A stretch of 13,258 nt of DNA from an uncultured Alphaproteobacteria bacterium (GCA_905480445.1 CAJQQJ010000395.1:1-13258), one strand, 5' to 3'; positions 1 through 8,058 are shown, counted from the first letter of the stretch. Program-made: numbers and translations. Notes: a model not told the origin generated them from the sequence alone.

Positions 1-151
1 ATTGGCTATATCCAACCCTAAAAGTTGCAAATAACTGATCCTACTGGAAATCCATCGCTAATTCGGTAATGTCAGACGGGAAAATAGGCCTTATACTGAG
101 GTCTCACAGCTATTGTGAAGCGGATGATTTGCAAGGGGAAAAGAAAAATAA
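1..151. other. Non-coding stretch downstream of the tRNA
   Basis: No convincing gene is visible in any frame. On the minus strand the bases directly after the tRNA CCA end are T-rich (about 141-151), which could help end transcription, but no stem is present apart from the tRNA itself. A short inverted repeat, TCACA / TGTGA, lies at 104-118 with a 5-base centre; it is too short to assign a role. There is no duplicated tRNA 3' end that would mark an integrated element. Confidence 0.5.
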
Positions 152-228
152 TGGTGCGCCCGACAGGATTCGAACCTGTGGCCCCAGGATTAGGAATCCT
201 GTGCTCTATCCTACTGAGCTACGGGCGC
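152..228 (-). tRNA. tRNA-Arg, anticodon CCT
   Basis: Reading the minus strand gives a complete cloverleaf. The acceptor arm GCGCCCG (222-228) pairs with CGGGCGC (156-162), followed by discriminator A and an encoded CCA (152-154). The anticodon stem CAGGA/TCCTG encloses the 7-base loop TTCCTAA, so the anticodon is CCT, which reads the arginine codon AGG. The T-loop TTCGAAT is canonical. It lies 30 bases downstream of the proline iminopeptidase stop on the same strand, so it may be read from that gene, from its own promoter, or both. No intron or arm defect is visible. Confidence 0.97.
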
Positions 229-249
229 GGCTGATGAAACAGCGCAGGC

Positions 250-279
250 TTAATAGCTCTAATTGCTGTTCAAGGGCAA
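250..279 (-). promoter_or_regulatory. Candidate promoter for tRNA-Arg
   Basis: On the minus strand, TTGCCC (274-279) and TATTAA (250-255) are separated by 18 bases and would start transcription some 15 bases before the mature tRNA. The bases just after the -10 box are GC-rich (GCCTGCGC), as is common at stable-RNA promoters. The -35 box lies inside the 3' end of the iminopeptidase gene. This is inferred from two short boxes only. Confidence 0.3.
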
Positions 280-1251
280 GTCTGAACCGAGGCTTTTCTT
301 CAACTCTTCCATGCTTCCAACTAAGGCTCTGCGAATACCGGACTCCATTGATGAGTGTCCTGCATTGTTGATTATTCTAAGCTTAGATTTGGGCCAGGCT
401 TTTGACAGTTCAAACGCAGTGATGGGCGGACAAATAATGTCATAACGCCCTTGGATGATTGTGCCAGGTACGTCGGAGAGCTGAGCCATGTTGTCGAGGA
501 TTGGTGCCTCGCTCAAAAACAAATCGTTTACGAAATAGTGTGCTTCTGCTCTGGCGATCGCCACGGCTTCGGCAACGTTTGTAAAGGAATAATGTGGTGC
601 CTTCGCAGGTATGATCGAAGTGCAAGCGGCCTCATAGTTTGCCCAAGCAAGTGCCGCCGGTTGATGCACTTCGGGGTCGGGATCGATCAGCTGTGCATAA
701 TAATGGAAAAGCAGTTCTTCTCCCTTTTTGCTCTCAACGCCTTTCAAGAAATCGCCGTCAGTTTCTGGAAAGAAGGATCGCATACCATCCATGAACCAAT
801 CCAATTCAGTTTTCCGCCCCAGGAAGACACCACGCAAGACCAAGTGAAGACAGCGGTGCGGATGGGCTTGAGCATAGGCAAGAGCAAGGGTGCTGCCCCA
901 GGAGCCCCCGAAGACGACAGCCTGCTCGAAGCCTTGTAATTCTCTCAACGCCTCTATGTCGCTGATCAAATGCTGCGTTGTGTTGTTTTCCATCGAACCA
1001 AGCGGTTGGGAATTTCCACAGCCTCTCTGGTCGAACAACAATACCTTGAAGCGATCAGGATCGAAAAAGCGTCGAAAACTTGGAGACAACCCACCGCCAG
1101 GTCCGCCGTGAAGAAAAATCACTGGGATACCGTCGTCCGCTCCCACAGTCTCCCAGTAGATGGAATGGCCGTCGCTAGTTGGGTGGTGGCCCGATGCAGA
1201 AGGCTGAATTGCTGGGTATATTTCGCGGTCGAAAAGATGGCTGCGTGGCAT
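259..1251 (-). CDS. pip: Proline iminopeptidase (alpha/beta hydrolase, peptidase family S33)
   Basis: This cytoplasmic serine peptidase removes N-terminal proline from peptides. With the start used here the product has 330 residues, close to the usual 310-330. Visible features are the oxyanion motif HGGPGGG (48-54), the nucleophile elbow GGSWGS (115-120, Ser117), the acid Asp271 in GRYDIICP and the catalytic His299 in NAGHSS. AEAHYF near 236 fits the acidic site that holds the substrate amino group. The frame is open up to a TTG at 1317, but the ATG at 1251 is preferred: GAGAAGG sits 5 bases upstream, and MPRSHLFDREIYPAIQP matches where family members begin. The gene is divergent from pmbA across 110 bases and is followed by tRNA-Arg on the same strand. 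The fold and family are clear; the exact substrate range is inferred from the family. Confidence 0.93.
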   Translation of the reverse strand: MPRSHLFDREIYPAIQPSASGHHPTSDGHSIYWETVGADDGIPVIFLHGGPGGGLSPSFRRFFDPDRFKVLLFDQRGCGNSQPLGSMENNTTQHLISDIEALRELQGFEQAVVFGGSWGSTLALAYAQAHPHRCLHLVLRGVFLGRKTELDWFMDGMRSFFPETDGDFLKGVESKKGEELLFHYYAQLIDPDPEVHQPAALAWANYEAACTSIIPAKAPHYSFTNVAEAVAIARAEAHYFVNDLFLSEAPILDNMAQLSDVPGTIIQGRYDIICPPITAFELSKAWPKSKLRIINNAGHSSMESGIRRALVGSMEELKKSLGSDLPLNSN

Positions 1252-1325
1252 AAGGACCTTCTCAGAAAGCTGGACTTTTTTAAGAAGACCATTAATAAGC
1301 TGATCGAGCAAGTTCAATAGGCTCT

Positions 1326-1363
1326 AAGGCCTGAATCAAGCCAGAGTAATAGGGGCCTTTTTT
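1326..1363 (+). promoter_or_regulatory. Possible hairpin overlapping the pmbA ribosome binding site
   Basis: AAGGCC (1326-1331) can pair with GGCCTT (1354-1359) around a 22-base loop, and six T residues follow (1358-1363). The right arm overlaps the AGGGG that serves as the pmbA ribosome binding site (1351-1355) and ends against the TTG start at 1362. If transcription begins upstream, this could mask the binding site or act as a weak attenuator. The stem is only 6 bp with a large loop, so chance is quite possible. Confidence 0.2.
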
Positions 1364-2708
1364 GGCGCACGGAAATATTCAATCAATCCTCGAGGGTTTA
1401 CTGTCTGCTGCACTTAAAAAAGGAGCCGACGGCGCCGATGCGGTTTGTGTTCGGGGACAGTCTCGTTCTGCTTCTGTTAGACAAGGCAAAAGAGAAGATT
1501 TGGATCATTCCGAAGGTGCGGACTTGGGGTTCCGTGTTTTGGTTGGCAAACGTCAAGCGATTGTATCTTCGACACTTTCAAAAAACCTATTCCGCCCAGA
1601 TGATCTGGTTGATCGTGCCTTAGCGATGGCGCGCGCCGTCCCTGAGGATCCGTCTCTGTCTCGCGCGAGGGAAGACCAACTTTCAAAGTTTGAGGGGGAT
1701 CTTCGTACTTTTGATGACTACGAGCCTTCAACCGAAGAGCTGTTCGAAAGAGCAGCCGAGACAGAGCAGGCCGGATTAGAAGTCAAGTATGTTGCAAATT
1801 CTGGCGGTGCTTCTGCTGGTTGGTCGAGCTCTGAAGTTTGGTTTGCTGGCAGCAATGGGTTCTTTGGCGGTTATAAGTCGTCTGGCTCGTCTTGCGGGCT
1901 AAGCCTTATTGCCGGTGAAGGTAATGAAATGGTTCGCGACTACGCGCAGACAAGCGCCATATTTAATTGCGACTTGAGACCCGCTGCTGAAGTGGGGCAA
2001 GAAGCTGGTGAGCGCGTCACAAGACGTCTTGGGCAACGCAAGGTTAAGTCTGGAACCTTCCCCGTGGTTTTTGAACCACGTGTTGCCAACTCTTTGTTGG
2101 GATCTCTGGCCAGCGCTGTTAACGGCGCATCAATCGCCCGCGGGACATCTTTCCTAAAGGAGAGACACGGAGAGTTTGTTTTCTCGGAGAACATCACCGT
2201 TGTGGACGATCCGCATTTGATCGGCGGTCGTCGTTCTCGTGCTTTCGATGGTGAAGGATTGAAGGGTGAGAAGATCAACCTGATAGAAAACGGCAGATTA
2301 ACAACTTGGCTGTTGGACCTTTCGACAGCTAAACAACTAGGCTTGGAAAGCAATGCTCGTGCGTCTCGAGGCGTTTCTTCACCACCTTCACCTTCTGCTA
2401 CTAATTTACATTTTGAAGCAGGTGCGGATAGCCCTGAAGCCTTGATGGCAAGTATGGGTCGTGGGCTTTACGTTACAGAAATGATGGGTCACGGCGCCAA
2501 TATCATCACGGGTGATTATTCTCGCGGAGCTTCTGGATTTTGGATTGAGAACGGCGAAATTGCCTTTCCTGTCACGGGAGTAACGATAGCTAGCACCCTG
2601 CAAGAAATGTTCGCGACATTGATTCTCGCAAATGATCTGACTTTTGAACGAGGCATCAACAGCCCAACACTTCTCGTGCCGCAAATGACCATCGCTGGAG
2701 AGAGCTGA
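1362..2708 (+). CDS. pmbA: Metalloprotease PmbA/TldE subunit
   Basis: PmbA (TldE) partners TldD in a cytoplasmic metalloprotease that degrades unfolded peptides and, in known systems, matures microcin B17 and helps remove CcdA. The 448-residue product is normal length. Its N-terminal part (15-70) contains the family pattern GADGADAVCVRG ... EDLDHSEGADLGFRVLVG, and its C-terminal part (376-420) contains GHGANIITGDYSRGASG followed by FWIENGEIAFPVTG. No HExxxH zinc motif is present, as expected for the non-catalytic partner; the catalytic half is encoded at 10953-12395. The start is a TTG: an in-frame stop lies at 1350-1352, no earlier start is possible, and AGGGG is 6 bases upstream. It opens a four-gene operon, with the next gene starting 3 bases after its stop. 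Having pmbA ahead of lipid A genes is an arrangement I recall from other alphaproteobacteria; a direct role in lipid A is not implied. Confidence 0.95.
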   Translation: MAHGNIQSILEGLLSAALKKGADGADAVCVRGQSRSASVRQGKREDLDHSEGADLGFRVLVGKRQAIVSSTLSKNLFRPDDLVDRALAMARAVPEDPSLSRAREDQLSKFEGDLRTFDDYEPSTEELFERAAETEQAGLEVKYVANSGGASAGWSSSEVWFAGSNGFFGGYKSSGSSCGLSLIAGEGNEMVRDYAQTSAIFNCDLRPAAEVGQEAGERVTRRLGQRKVKSGTFPVVFEPRVANSLLGSLASAVNGASIARGTSFLKERHGEFVFSENITVVDDPHLIGGRRSRAFDGEGLKGEKINLIENGRLTTWLLDLSTAKQLGLESNARASRGVSSPPSPSATNLHFEAGADSPEALMASMGRGLYVTEMMGHGANIITGDYSRGASGFWIENGEIAFPVTGVTIASTLQEMFATLILANDLTFERGINSPTLLVPQMTIAGES

Positions 2709-2711
2709 GCG

Positions 2712-3446
2712 ATGGGCTTCCAAATTCCGCGCGAGTACCGAATAAGGTACTTGTTTGAACGACCTTGGATGCAGACTGCTCTTGCATGGTTCGTAGCTCT
2801 TTGTATCCGTTTTATCTATCGCACTTCACGCTGGGAAGTTGATCTTCACTCTAAGACCGAAGAGTTGGCGACGTTGAACAAAAGCGGCATTGGTGTCTTC
2901 TGGCATTCTCGACTTTTAATGTTTGCGCCTTTTTGGGAAGGTAAACTTAACATTAACATGTTGATTTCAGGGCACAGAGATGGGCTGATCATTGCAAAGA
3001 CAATCAAGTTTTTTGGTTTGGGAACCATTCAAGGATCAAGCAACAGGGACAGTCGTGCGGCCACCAGTAGGCTGAAAAACGCCCTTGAGAACGATGAAGT
3101 GATTGCCTTTACGCCTGATGGTCCAAGGGGGCCTAGGATGCGGTTGCAGCAAGGCTGTACTCGTTTGTCTATGGCGATGGTTGTGCCGATTGTTCCTATG
3201 GCTTTTTCAGTTAAAAGAGGCCCTTTTCTCAAAACTTGGGATAGATTTCTTTTACCTTTTCCTTTTAACCGTGGCATAATCCTTTGTGGGGAACCAATTT
3301 CCCCGCAGGGTTTCGAGAATAGGCATGAAGAGTTTAGGCTTTTTGTTGAAAGTAAATTGATTGCTCTAACTCAAGAGGCTGACCGGCGCTGTGGTCGCGA
3401 GTTAATCGAACCCGCGCCGGAAAAAAGAAAAATGACAAGGGATTAG
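2712..3446 (+). CDS. Lysophospholipid acyltransferase family protein (DUF374)
   Basis: A 244-residue membrane-associated protein of the DUF374 group, related to PlsC/LpxL-type acyltransferases. Visible blocks are a hydrophobic N-terminal helix (about 21-37), FWHSRLL (63-69), SGHRDG (86-91), GSSNRD (108-113) and TPDGPRGP (134-141), which together define the family. The His/Asp in SGHRD are likely active-site residues by analogy with other acyltransferases. Its position between pmbA and waaA, with gaps of 3 and 0 bases, suggests it adds an acyl chain to a lipid A or phospholipid intermediate; this is inference from neighbours. GGAG at 2697-2700, inside the end of pmbA, provides the ribosome binding site for the ATG at 2712, so translation is probably coupled. 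The C-terminus is short, basic and unlikely to be structured. Confidence 0.88.
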   Translation: MGFQIPREYRIRYLFERPWMQTALAWFVALCIRFIYRTSRWEVDLHSKTEELATLNKSGIGVFWHSRLLMFAPFWEGKLNINMLISGHRDGLIIAKTIKFFGLGTIQGSSNRDSRAATSRLKNALENDEVIAFTPDGPRGPRMRLQQGCTRLSMAMVVPIVPMAFSVKRGPFLKTWDRFLLPFPFNRGIILCGEPISPQGFENRHEEFRLFVESKLIALTQEADRRCGRELIEPAPEKRKMTRD

Positions 3447-4751
3447 ATGCCGCTTCTAAATCTTTATACTGCTGCAACGTCGATGGCGACACCAGTGTTG
3501 GAGCGTCTTTTGCGGAAGCGATTGGCTCAAGGCCGGGAAAAGGCAGAACGCCTTTCTGAGCGCCGTGGCATAGCCACCATCGAGCGGCCATCAGGTGATC
3601 TGATTTGGCTTCATGCGGCCAGTGTTGGCGAAAGTCTATCCGTTTTGCCTTTAGTGAAGCGGTTAAACGAAGATCTTTCTGGCACGTCTATTCTAGTCAC
3701 AAGTGGCACGGTAACCTCTGCTAATCTCCTTGCAGACATGCTACCGGATGGGGTCATTCACCAGTTCGTGCCGCTTGATCAACCACGCTGGGTCGCGGCA
3801 TTTTTGGATCACTGGAAACCTTCAGCCGCACTTTGGGTAGAATCCGAACTCTGGCCTAACTTACTGCGTCAGACTGCTGCGAGAAAAATTCCCATGGCTT
3901 TGATCAATGCACGGATATCTGAGAAAAGTTACCAACGTTGGAGCCGCGCTCGCTCACTGTCACGCTCTTTGCTGAAGAGTTTCGATTTCTGCCTTGCTCA
4001 AGATTCATTGCAAGCCGAGCGACTGGCAAGGCTGGGTGCAAAATCTGTCAAAGCTGTTGGTAATTTGAAGTTTGCAGGTCAGCACTTGAATGTTGATTCA
4101 TCTCAGCTTTCACAGCTTCAAAAGAAGATCAAAGGCCGCCCAGTGTGGATGGCTGCTTCCACGCATGAAGGCGAAGAGTTGGCTGCTATCAAAGTTCATA
4201 AAGAACTGCAGAAAAATCATAAGGACTTGCTGACTTTTATTGTGCCGCGCCATCCTGAACGTGCAGCGGACGTAAAGAAAGAGCTGCGTCAGAACCGACT
4301 GAGATTTTCCTCTTGGTCAAAGAGCAAAGCGCCTCATCAATCTGACCAGGTTTTCTTGGTGGATACGCTGGGTGATTTGCCGTTCTTCTGCGCCTTGTCA
4401 CCAATCTGTTTTATGGGTGGTTCGATGAATGTCGGTGCGGGAGGGCACAATTTAATTGAGCCAGCTCGTTTGGCAAGCGCGCTGATTTACGGCCCTGACA
4501 TGGGCAACTTCGCTCTTTTGTCTGAAAGCTTTGTTAACAATGGTGCTGCTTTACAGGTTAGGGATACAAACGAGCTCGTAGACGCTGTCGATAGCCTGTT
4601 GGTCGATGAAGAGGCACGCGAAAGGCAGATAGCAGCAGCGTCAGCCTTGGCTGAGAAAGAGACACAAGTTTTGGATGCCGTCTACAAGGAATTGAGCCCG
4701 CTCTTTGTGCGAGCTGCCATCCAGACCAAGATAGGCAGAGCAAAGGTCTGA
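3447..4751 (+). CDS. waaA: 3-deoxy-D-manno-octulosonic acid transferase (KDO transferase)
   Basis: WaaA (KdtA, glycosyltransferase family 30) transfers KDO from CMP-KDO to the lipid A precursor at the cytoplasmic face of the inner membrane. The 434-residue length is typical. Key features are HAASVGE (56-62), whose Glu62 matches the catalytic base of the family, the block FVPLDQPRWVAAF then WVESELWPNLL (107-140), PRHPER (267-272), and GGSMNVGAGGHNLIEPA (324-340), the CMP-sugar binding region. The ATG directly follows the stop of the acyltransferase gene, with AGGG a few bases upstream, and lpxK starts 2 bases after its stop, so the three genes are surely co-transcribed. Whether it adds one, two or more KDO residues cannot be told from sequence. 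Nothing is truncated or unusual. Confidence 0.96.
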   Translation: MPLLNLYTAATSMATPVLERLLRKRLAQGREKAERLSERRGIATIERPSGDLIWLHAASVGESLSVLPLVKRLNEDLSGTSILVTSGTVTSANLLADMLPDGVIHQFVPLDQPRWVAAFLDHWKPSAALWVESELWPNLLRQTAARKIPMALINARISEKSYQRWSRARSLSRSLLKSFDFCLAQDSLQAERLARLGAKSVKAVGNLKFAGQHLNVDSSQLSQLQKKIKGRPVWMAASTHEGEELAAIKVHKELQKNHKDLLTFIVPRHPERAADVKKELRQNRLRFSSWSKSKAPHQSDQVFLVDTLGDLPFFCALSPICFMGGSMNVGAGGHNLIEPARLASALIYGPDMGNFALLSESFVNNGAALQVRDTNELVDAVDSLLVDEEARERQIAAASALAEKETQVLDAVYKELSPLFVRAAIQTKIGRAKV

Positions 4752-4753
4752 GT

Positions 4754-5725
4754 GTGAAAACGCCGGATTTTTGGAAAAAATCTTCATTTGTATCGAGCCT
4801 ATTGCTGCCTTTGGCGGGGCTTTATTATCTCGGCTCAAAGATCCGTCCGATTTTTGTGAAACCCCAAAGTATTGCCTTACCTGTCCTGTGTGTTGGCAAT
4901 CTAACTGCCGGGGGAGCTGGCAAAACGCCTACGGTCGTCGCGCTGATCAAAATGTTGCATGACTTGGGTGTCAAACCGCATGTTTTATCGCGCGGCTACA
5001 AGGCAAAACTTCCCGGCCCCTTGTTAGTTGATCTTGAAAGTCATGGGTCGGACGATGTCGGTGATGAGCCCTTGTTGTTGGCTCGCCACGCACCGGTTTG
5101 GATTGGAAAAGACCGCGTCGCATCCGCTAAAAAAGCTCTATCAGCTGGTGCCTCGTTTTTAATTATGGATGATGGTTTTCAGAACCCGTCACTCAGCAAG
5201 GATCGGTCTTTGTTGGTTGTTGATGGGGCTTACGGATTTGGCAACATGCGACTTTTACCATCGGGACCGCTGCGGGAACCCTTGTCATTAGGGCTTGAGC
5301 GTTCCGACGCTTTGTTGATGATTGGCGAGCCGTCAGCATTGACTATTGCAAGCACCGCAGACAAGAAAATCTTCAAAGCGAATATTGTGGCTCAAGATGA
5401 ATCTAGACAGAGATTGCAAAATCAAAAGGTTGTTGCTTTTGCGGGTATTGGCCTACCTGAGAAATTTAGACGTACATTGCAGGAGTCAGGTGCTGATATA
5501 GAGGCCTTTCATGCCTTTGCAGATCATCACAGCTTCAGCGATAATGAGCTGGCCTTGCTAGAAACAGAAGCCAAAAGTTCTAACGCTTTGTTGGTCACGA
5601 CGGAAAAAGATTGGGTTCGTTTACCAAAACGATTTCAGGGAACTGTTCACCAATTGCCGATCGAACTTGTTTTTGAAGATGATGCCGAAATAGGCACTTG
5701 GTTGGAAGAGCTTCTAGTAGACTAG
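4754..5725 (+). CDS. lpxK: Tetraacyldisaccharide 4'-kinase (lipid A kinase)
   Basis: LpxK phosphorylates the 4' position of tetraacyldisaccharide-1-phosphate to give lipid IVA, the acceptor used by WaaA. The product has 323 residues, near the usual length. It shows an N-terminal hydrophobic anchor (about 11-30), an extended P-loop GNLTAGGAGKTPT (48-60), GDEPLLLA (103-110), DDGFQN (139-144) and DGAYGFGNMRLLPSGPLREP (157-176), all hallmarks of the family. The start is GTG at 4754, two bases after the waaA stop; an AAAGG lies in the end of waaA. It is the last gene of the operon. Its final 12 bases overlap the end of the convergent M23 gene, leaving no room for a conventional terminator between them. 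Confidence 0.96.
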   Translation: MKTPDFWKKSSFVSSLLLPLAGLYYLGSKIRPIFVKPQSIALPVLCVGNLTAGGAGKTPTVVALIKMLHDLGVKPHVLSRGYKAKLPGPLLVDLESHGSDDVGDEPLLLARHAPVWIGKDRVASAKKALSAGASFLIMDDGFQNPSLSKDRSLLVVDGAYGFGNMRLLPSGPLREPLSLGLERSDALLMIGEPSALTIASTADKKIFKANIVAQDESRQRLQNQKVVAFAGIGLPEKFRRTLQESGADIEAFHAFADHHSFSDNELALLETEAKSSNALLVTTEKDWVRLPKRFQGTVHQLPIELVFEDDAEIGTWLEELLVD

Positions 5726-6562
5726 CAGCTTGTCTCTTACTAAGGGTTCTGGATCGATACGTTTGTCGAACCAATTCATACGCCAATCCAGATGAGGCCC
5801 TGTGGAGCGACCAGTTGAGCCTATAGTGCCGATCATTGTGCCTTGCCGTACAGCCTGTCCCACGACGACATTGAAGGATTGCAGGTGTAAGAAAGATGAA
5901 TTCAATCCATAACCATGATCCAAAATGATGGTGCCTCCGCTGTAATAGTTGTCAGCCTGGACCAGTCTTACGATGCCGTCAGCCGGTGCAATAACTCTCG
6001 TTCCTGTCGGCGCGGCGACATCGACACCAAAGTGTGGACGGCTTGGCTTGCCGTTTAAAATGCGCTGGCTGCCATAGACACCGGTCTTTTTGCCGCGAGC
6101 TGGCCAGATGAAGGAACTGTCAAACAAAGGGTAGGGTGTAATGATGGCTCTAGCACTTTTCACTTCTGCGTTTTCTCTAGCAATGCGAGCCTGGATGCCA
6201 GGGTCGGGCGGGGCTTTGACTTTGTTCTTTGCCAGGCCGTCAATACGCTGAATCTTGTATTTTCTTTGGACGATAGACAACTGCTTTCTGGTCACTTGGC
6301 CATCAGCGGTCTGAACGGTAAAGGTAACCTTGACCGGCTCGTCACGATGAAAGCCTAGTAGAACGCGACCATCCGGCATAACTGGCACTTGCTGTTTGTC
6401 CAGCCAAACCAAGGCGTTTGAAGGCACAGCTGTCCAAGCCAACCCGCCCTGTCTTAGGTCGCCAGAAAATTGGAGTGACAGTGCACTTGCTGCCATTGCC
6501 ATTGCCATTGAGAATGAACTGACGAACAATAGTATAAAAACAGGGAGGTGTAGTTTTTTCAA
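5714..6562 (-). CDS. Exported M23 (LytM-type) peptidase-family protein
   Basis: A 282-residue protein with a signal peptide (KK near the N-terminus, hydrophobic 6-20, likely cleavage near ASA at 25-27), so it acts in the periplasm or on the wall. After an all-beta-looking region (30-100) and a charged linker (105-140), the M23 domain occupies about 153-275. The zinc motif HFGVD gives His177 and Asp181; FLHL gives His226. The usual final HxH motif reads PHLDW: His257 is kept, but the zinc-ligand His is replaced by Asp259. I recall PHLDW from other proteobacterial M23 proteins, so it may define a subfamily; activity as endopeptidase versus amidase activator is open. The TTG start overlaps the xseA stop (TTGA), with AGGGA upstream; the signal peptide supports this start. 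Probably co-translated with xseA. Confidence 0.88.
   Translation of the reverse strand: MKKLHLPVFILLFVSSFSMAMAMAASALSLQFSGDLRQGGLAWTAVPSNALVWLDKQQVPVMPDGRVLLGFHRDEPVKVTFTVQTADGQVTRKQLSIVQRKYKIQRIDGLAKNKVKAPPDPGIQARIARENAEVKSARAIITPYPLFDSSFIWPARGKKTGVYGSQRILNGKPSRPHFGVDVAAPTGTRVIAPADGIVRLVQADNYYSGGTIILDHGYGLNSSFLHLQSFNVVVGQAVRQGTMIGTIGSTGRSTGPHLDWRMNWFDKRIDPEPLVRDKLLVY
6491..6508. repeat. Hexanucleotide tandem repeat, 3 x TGCCAT
   Basis: Three perfect copies of TGCCAT lie inside the M23 signal-peptide coding region and encode alternating Met-Ala (residues 19-24). The unit is 6 bases, so gain or loss of copies would keep the frame and only change the hydrophobic stretch by two residues per unit. 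Confidence 0.7.
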
Positions 6563-8001
6563 AGCAACTGTCCCTGCCTTTTGTCGGCTGGCTTGTTGAT
6601 GGCTTTTTTCGGTTTTAAAGGAGCCTGGCTTTTACCATTAGTCACATCAAGACTACCATCAGCAAAGGTCAAGCGCAGGTCTGGTTCCTTGCCAGCATTG
6701 GCCGCTGAGGTAATGGCATTGCCACCCAGATCCTTGACCATAGCGTAGCCGTTTTCCAGCGGCAGGTGGATCGCTTTGTGAAAACCTTCCAGCAAACTGG
6801 ACAGGGTCGCAATTTGTTGTTCTTTATCTGTGAAGAGACGAGATTTTACCTGTGCCAGTCTTTGAATTTGAGAATTTAAACCTTCACGTCTTAGTTCAAG
6901 GATTTGGTCTGGTCGTCTCAAGCGGGCAAAGACTTGAACTAGGAAAGTACTACGATCTGTGATGAGCCTACTGGCAGCTTTGTGGAGGCGTTCGCTTTGA
7001 TCATCTAATCGCTGAGTGAGATCATCTATGCGGCGCGCGGGGTCGCCCAAGGCACGGGATAGAAAGCCCAGTTCGCTTTGCCATTGATCTAGCTGCCGTG
7101 TAAGTGCGCGAAAAGACCTGGATTTCAGATCGGCAAGAAAATCGACCAATTCAGCTTTGACCGGAACGGCGATTTCTGCTGCGGCAGTCGGTGTTGGTGC
7201 CCGTACATCAGAAACAAAATCGATTAAGGTCGTGTCCGTCTCATGCCCTATGGCCGAAATGAGAGGGATATGCGAAGCAGCGGCAGCGCGAACAACAACT
7301 TCTTCGTTGAAGCACCAGAGGTCCTCTAGGCTGCCACCGCCACGGGCAACGATGATCAAGTCAGGTGCTTGATCGGGGTGAGTTTCGGGCAATCGATTGA
7401 GCTGCTGTATAGCGAAGGCGATTTTTTCTGCTGCTCCTTGGCCTTGGACCTGGGTTGGCCAGACCATGACATGGATGGGGAAGCGGTCCGATAGGCGATG
7501 AAGGATATCGCGGATAACAGCACCTGTCGGCGAGGTGACTACCGCTATCCGACGTGGCAGAAAAGGTAAAGATTGTTTTCTGTCGGCATCGAACAGACCC
7601 TCAGCAGCTAGTTTTCTTTTACGTTCCTCCAGCATTTTGAGGAGAGCGCCTTCACCAGCCAATTCCATCTGCTCAATCACTATTTGGTACTTTGAGCTGC
7701 CTGGATAGGTCGTTAGTTTGCCGGTGACGATGACTTCCATGCCCTCTTCAGCACGGATAGAAAGGCGATTAACAGAGCCTTTCCAGCAAACCCCATCAAT
7801 GACGGAGTTCTCGTCCTTCAAAGCCACATAAAGATGGCCAGAGCGGGCATAGGTCGGGCGACTGATCTCTGCGCGGACGCGAACGCGACCAAAGGCACCT
7901 TCAACCGTTCTACGAATCGCCATAGAAAGCTCAGAGACAGAAAAAGCAGGTGTGTTATCGCCTAGTGGCATTTGGGGTTCGATGGTCGAAGGATCGTTCA
8001 T
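6559..8001 (-). CDS. xseA: Exodeoxyribonuclease VII large subunit
   Basis: XseA is the catalytic subunit of exonuclease VII, which with several XseB copies degrades single-stranded DNA during repair. The 480-residue product contains an N-terminal OB-fold (about 18-115), the catalytic region with PTGAVIRDI (158-166), ARGGGSLEDLW (219-229), GHETD (252-256) and RAPTPTAAAE (267-276), then a long helical coiled-coil segment (about 285-425) and a basic tail. The ATG at 8001 is chosen; a GTG at 8010 would add three residues. Neither has a good ribosome binding site. It is divergent from purD across 57 bases, and its stop overlaps the M23 start. The small subunit gene xseB is not in the window. Confidence 0.95.
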   Translation of the reverse strand: MNDPSTIEPQMPLGDNTPAFSVSELSMAIRRTVEGAFGRVRVRAEISRPTYARSGHLYVALKDENSVIDGVCWKGSVNRLSIRAEEGMEVIVTGKLTTYPGSSKYQIVIEQMELAGEGALLKMLEERKRKLAAEGLFDADRKQSLPFLPRRIAVVTSPTGAVIRDILHRLSDRFPIHVMVWPTQVQGQGAAEKIAFAIQQLNRLPETHPDQAPDLIIVARGGGSLEDLWCFNEEVVVRAAAASHIPLISAIGHETDTTLIDFVSDVRAPTPTAAAEIAVPVKAELVDFLADLKSRSFRALTRQLDQWQSELGFLSRALGDPARRIDDLTQRLDDQSERLHKAASRLITDRSTFLVQVFARLRRPDQILELRREGLNSQIQRLAQVKSRLFTDKEQQIATLSSLLEGFHKAIHLPLENGYAMVKDLGGNAITSAANAGKEPDLRLTFADGSLDVTNGKSQAPLKPKKAINKPADKRQGQLL

Positions 8002-8058
8002 AGGAACCACTTATGCTATAGACTCGTGCAAAAATCGAGAAGAACTGAGGGAAAATTT

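Noticed and set aside
104..118. TCACA / TGTGA inverted repeat suggestive of a CRP-like site
   Set aside because: The half-sites are in the opposite order to a CRP box, the arms are only 5 bp, and no gene start lies nearby.
69..371. 100-residue plus-strand open frame containing PDRIRTCGPRIRNP
   Set aside because: This is the well-known false translation of the complementary strand of a tRNA-Arg; it covers the tRNA and the end of the iminopeptidase gene.
1252..1317. N-terminal extension of the iminopeptidase to the TTG at 1317
   Set aside because: The extra 22 residues do not match the family start, while the ATG at 1251 has a well-placed GAGAAGG.
5706..5738. Inverted repeats at the lpxK / M23 junction as a bidirectional terminator
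   Set aside because: CTAGT/ACTAG leaves only a 2-base loop and the outer AAGAG/CTCTT arms do not stack on it; no T-run follows on either strand.
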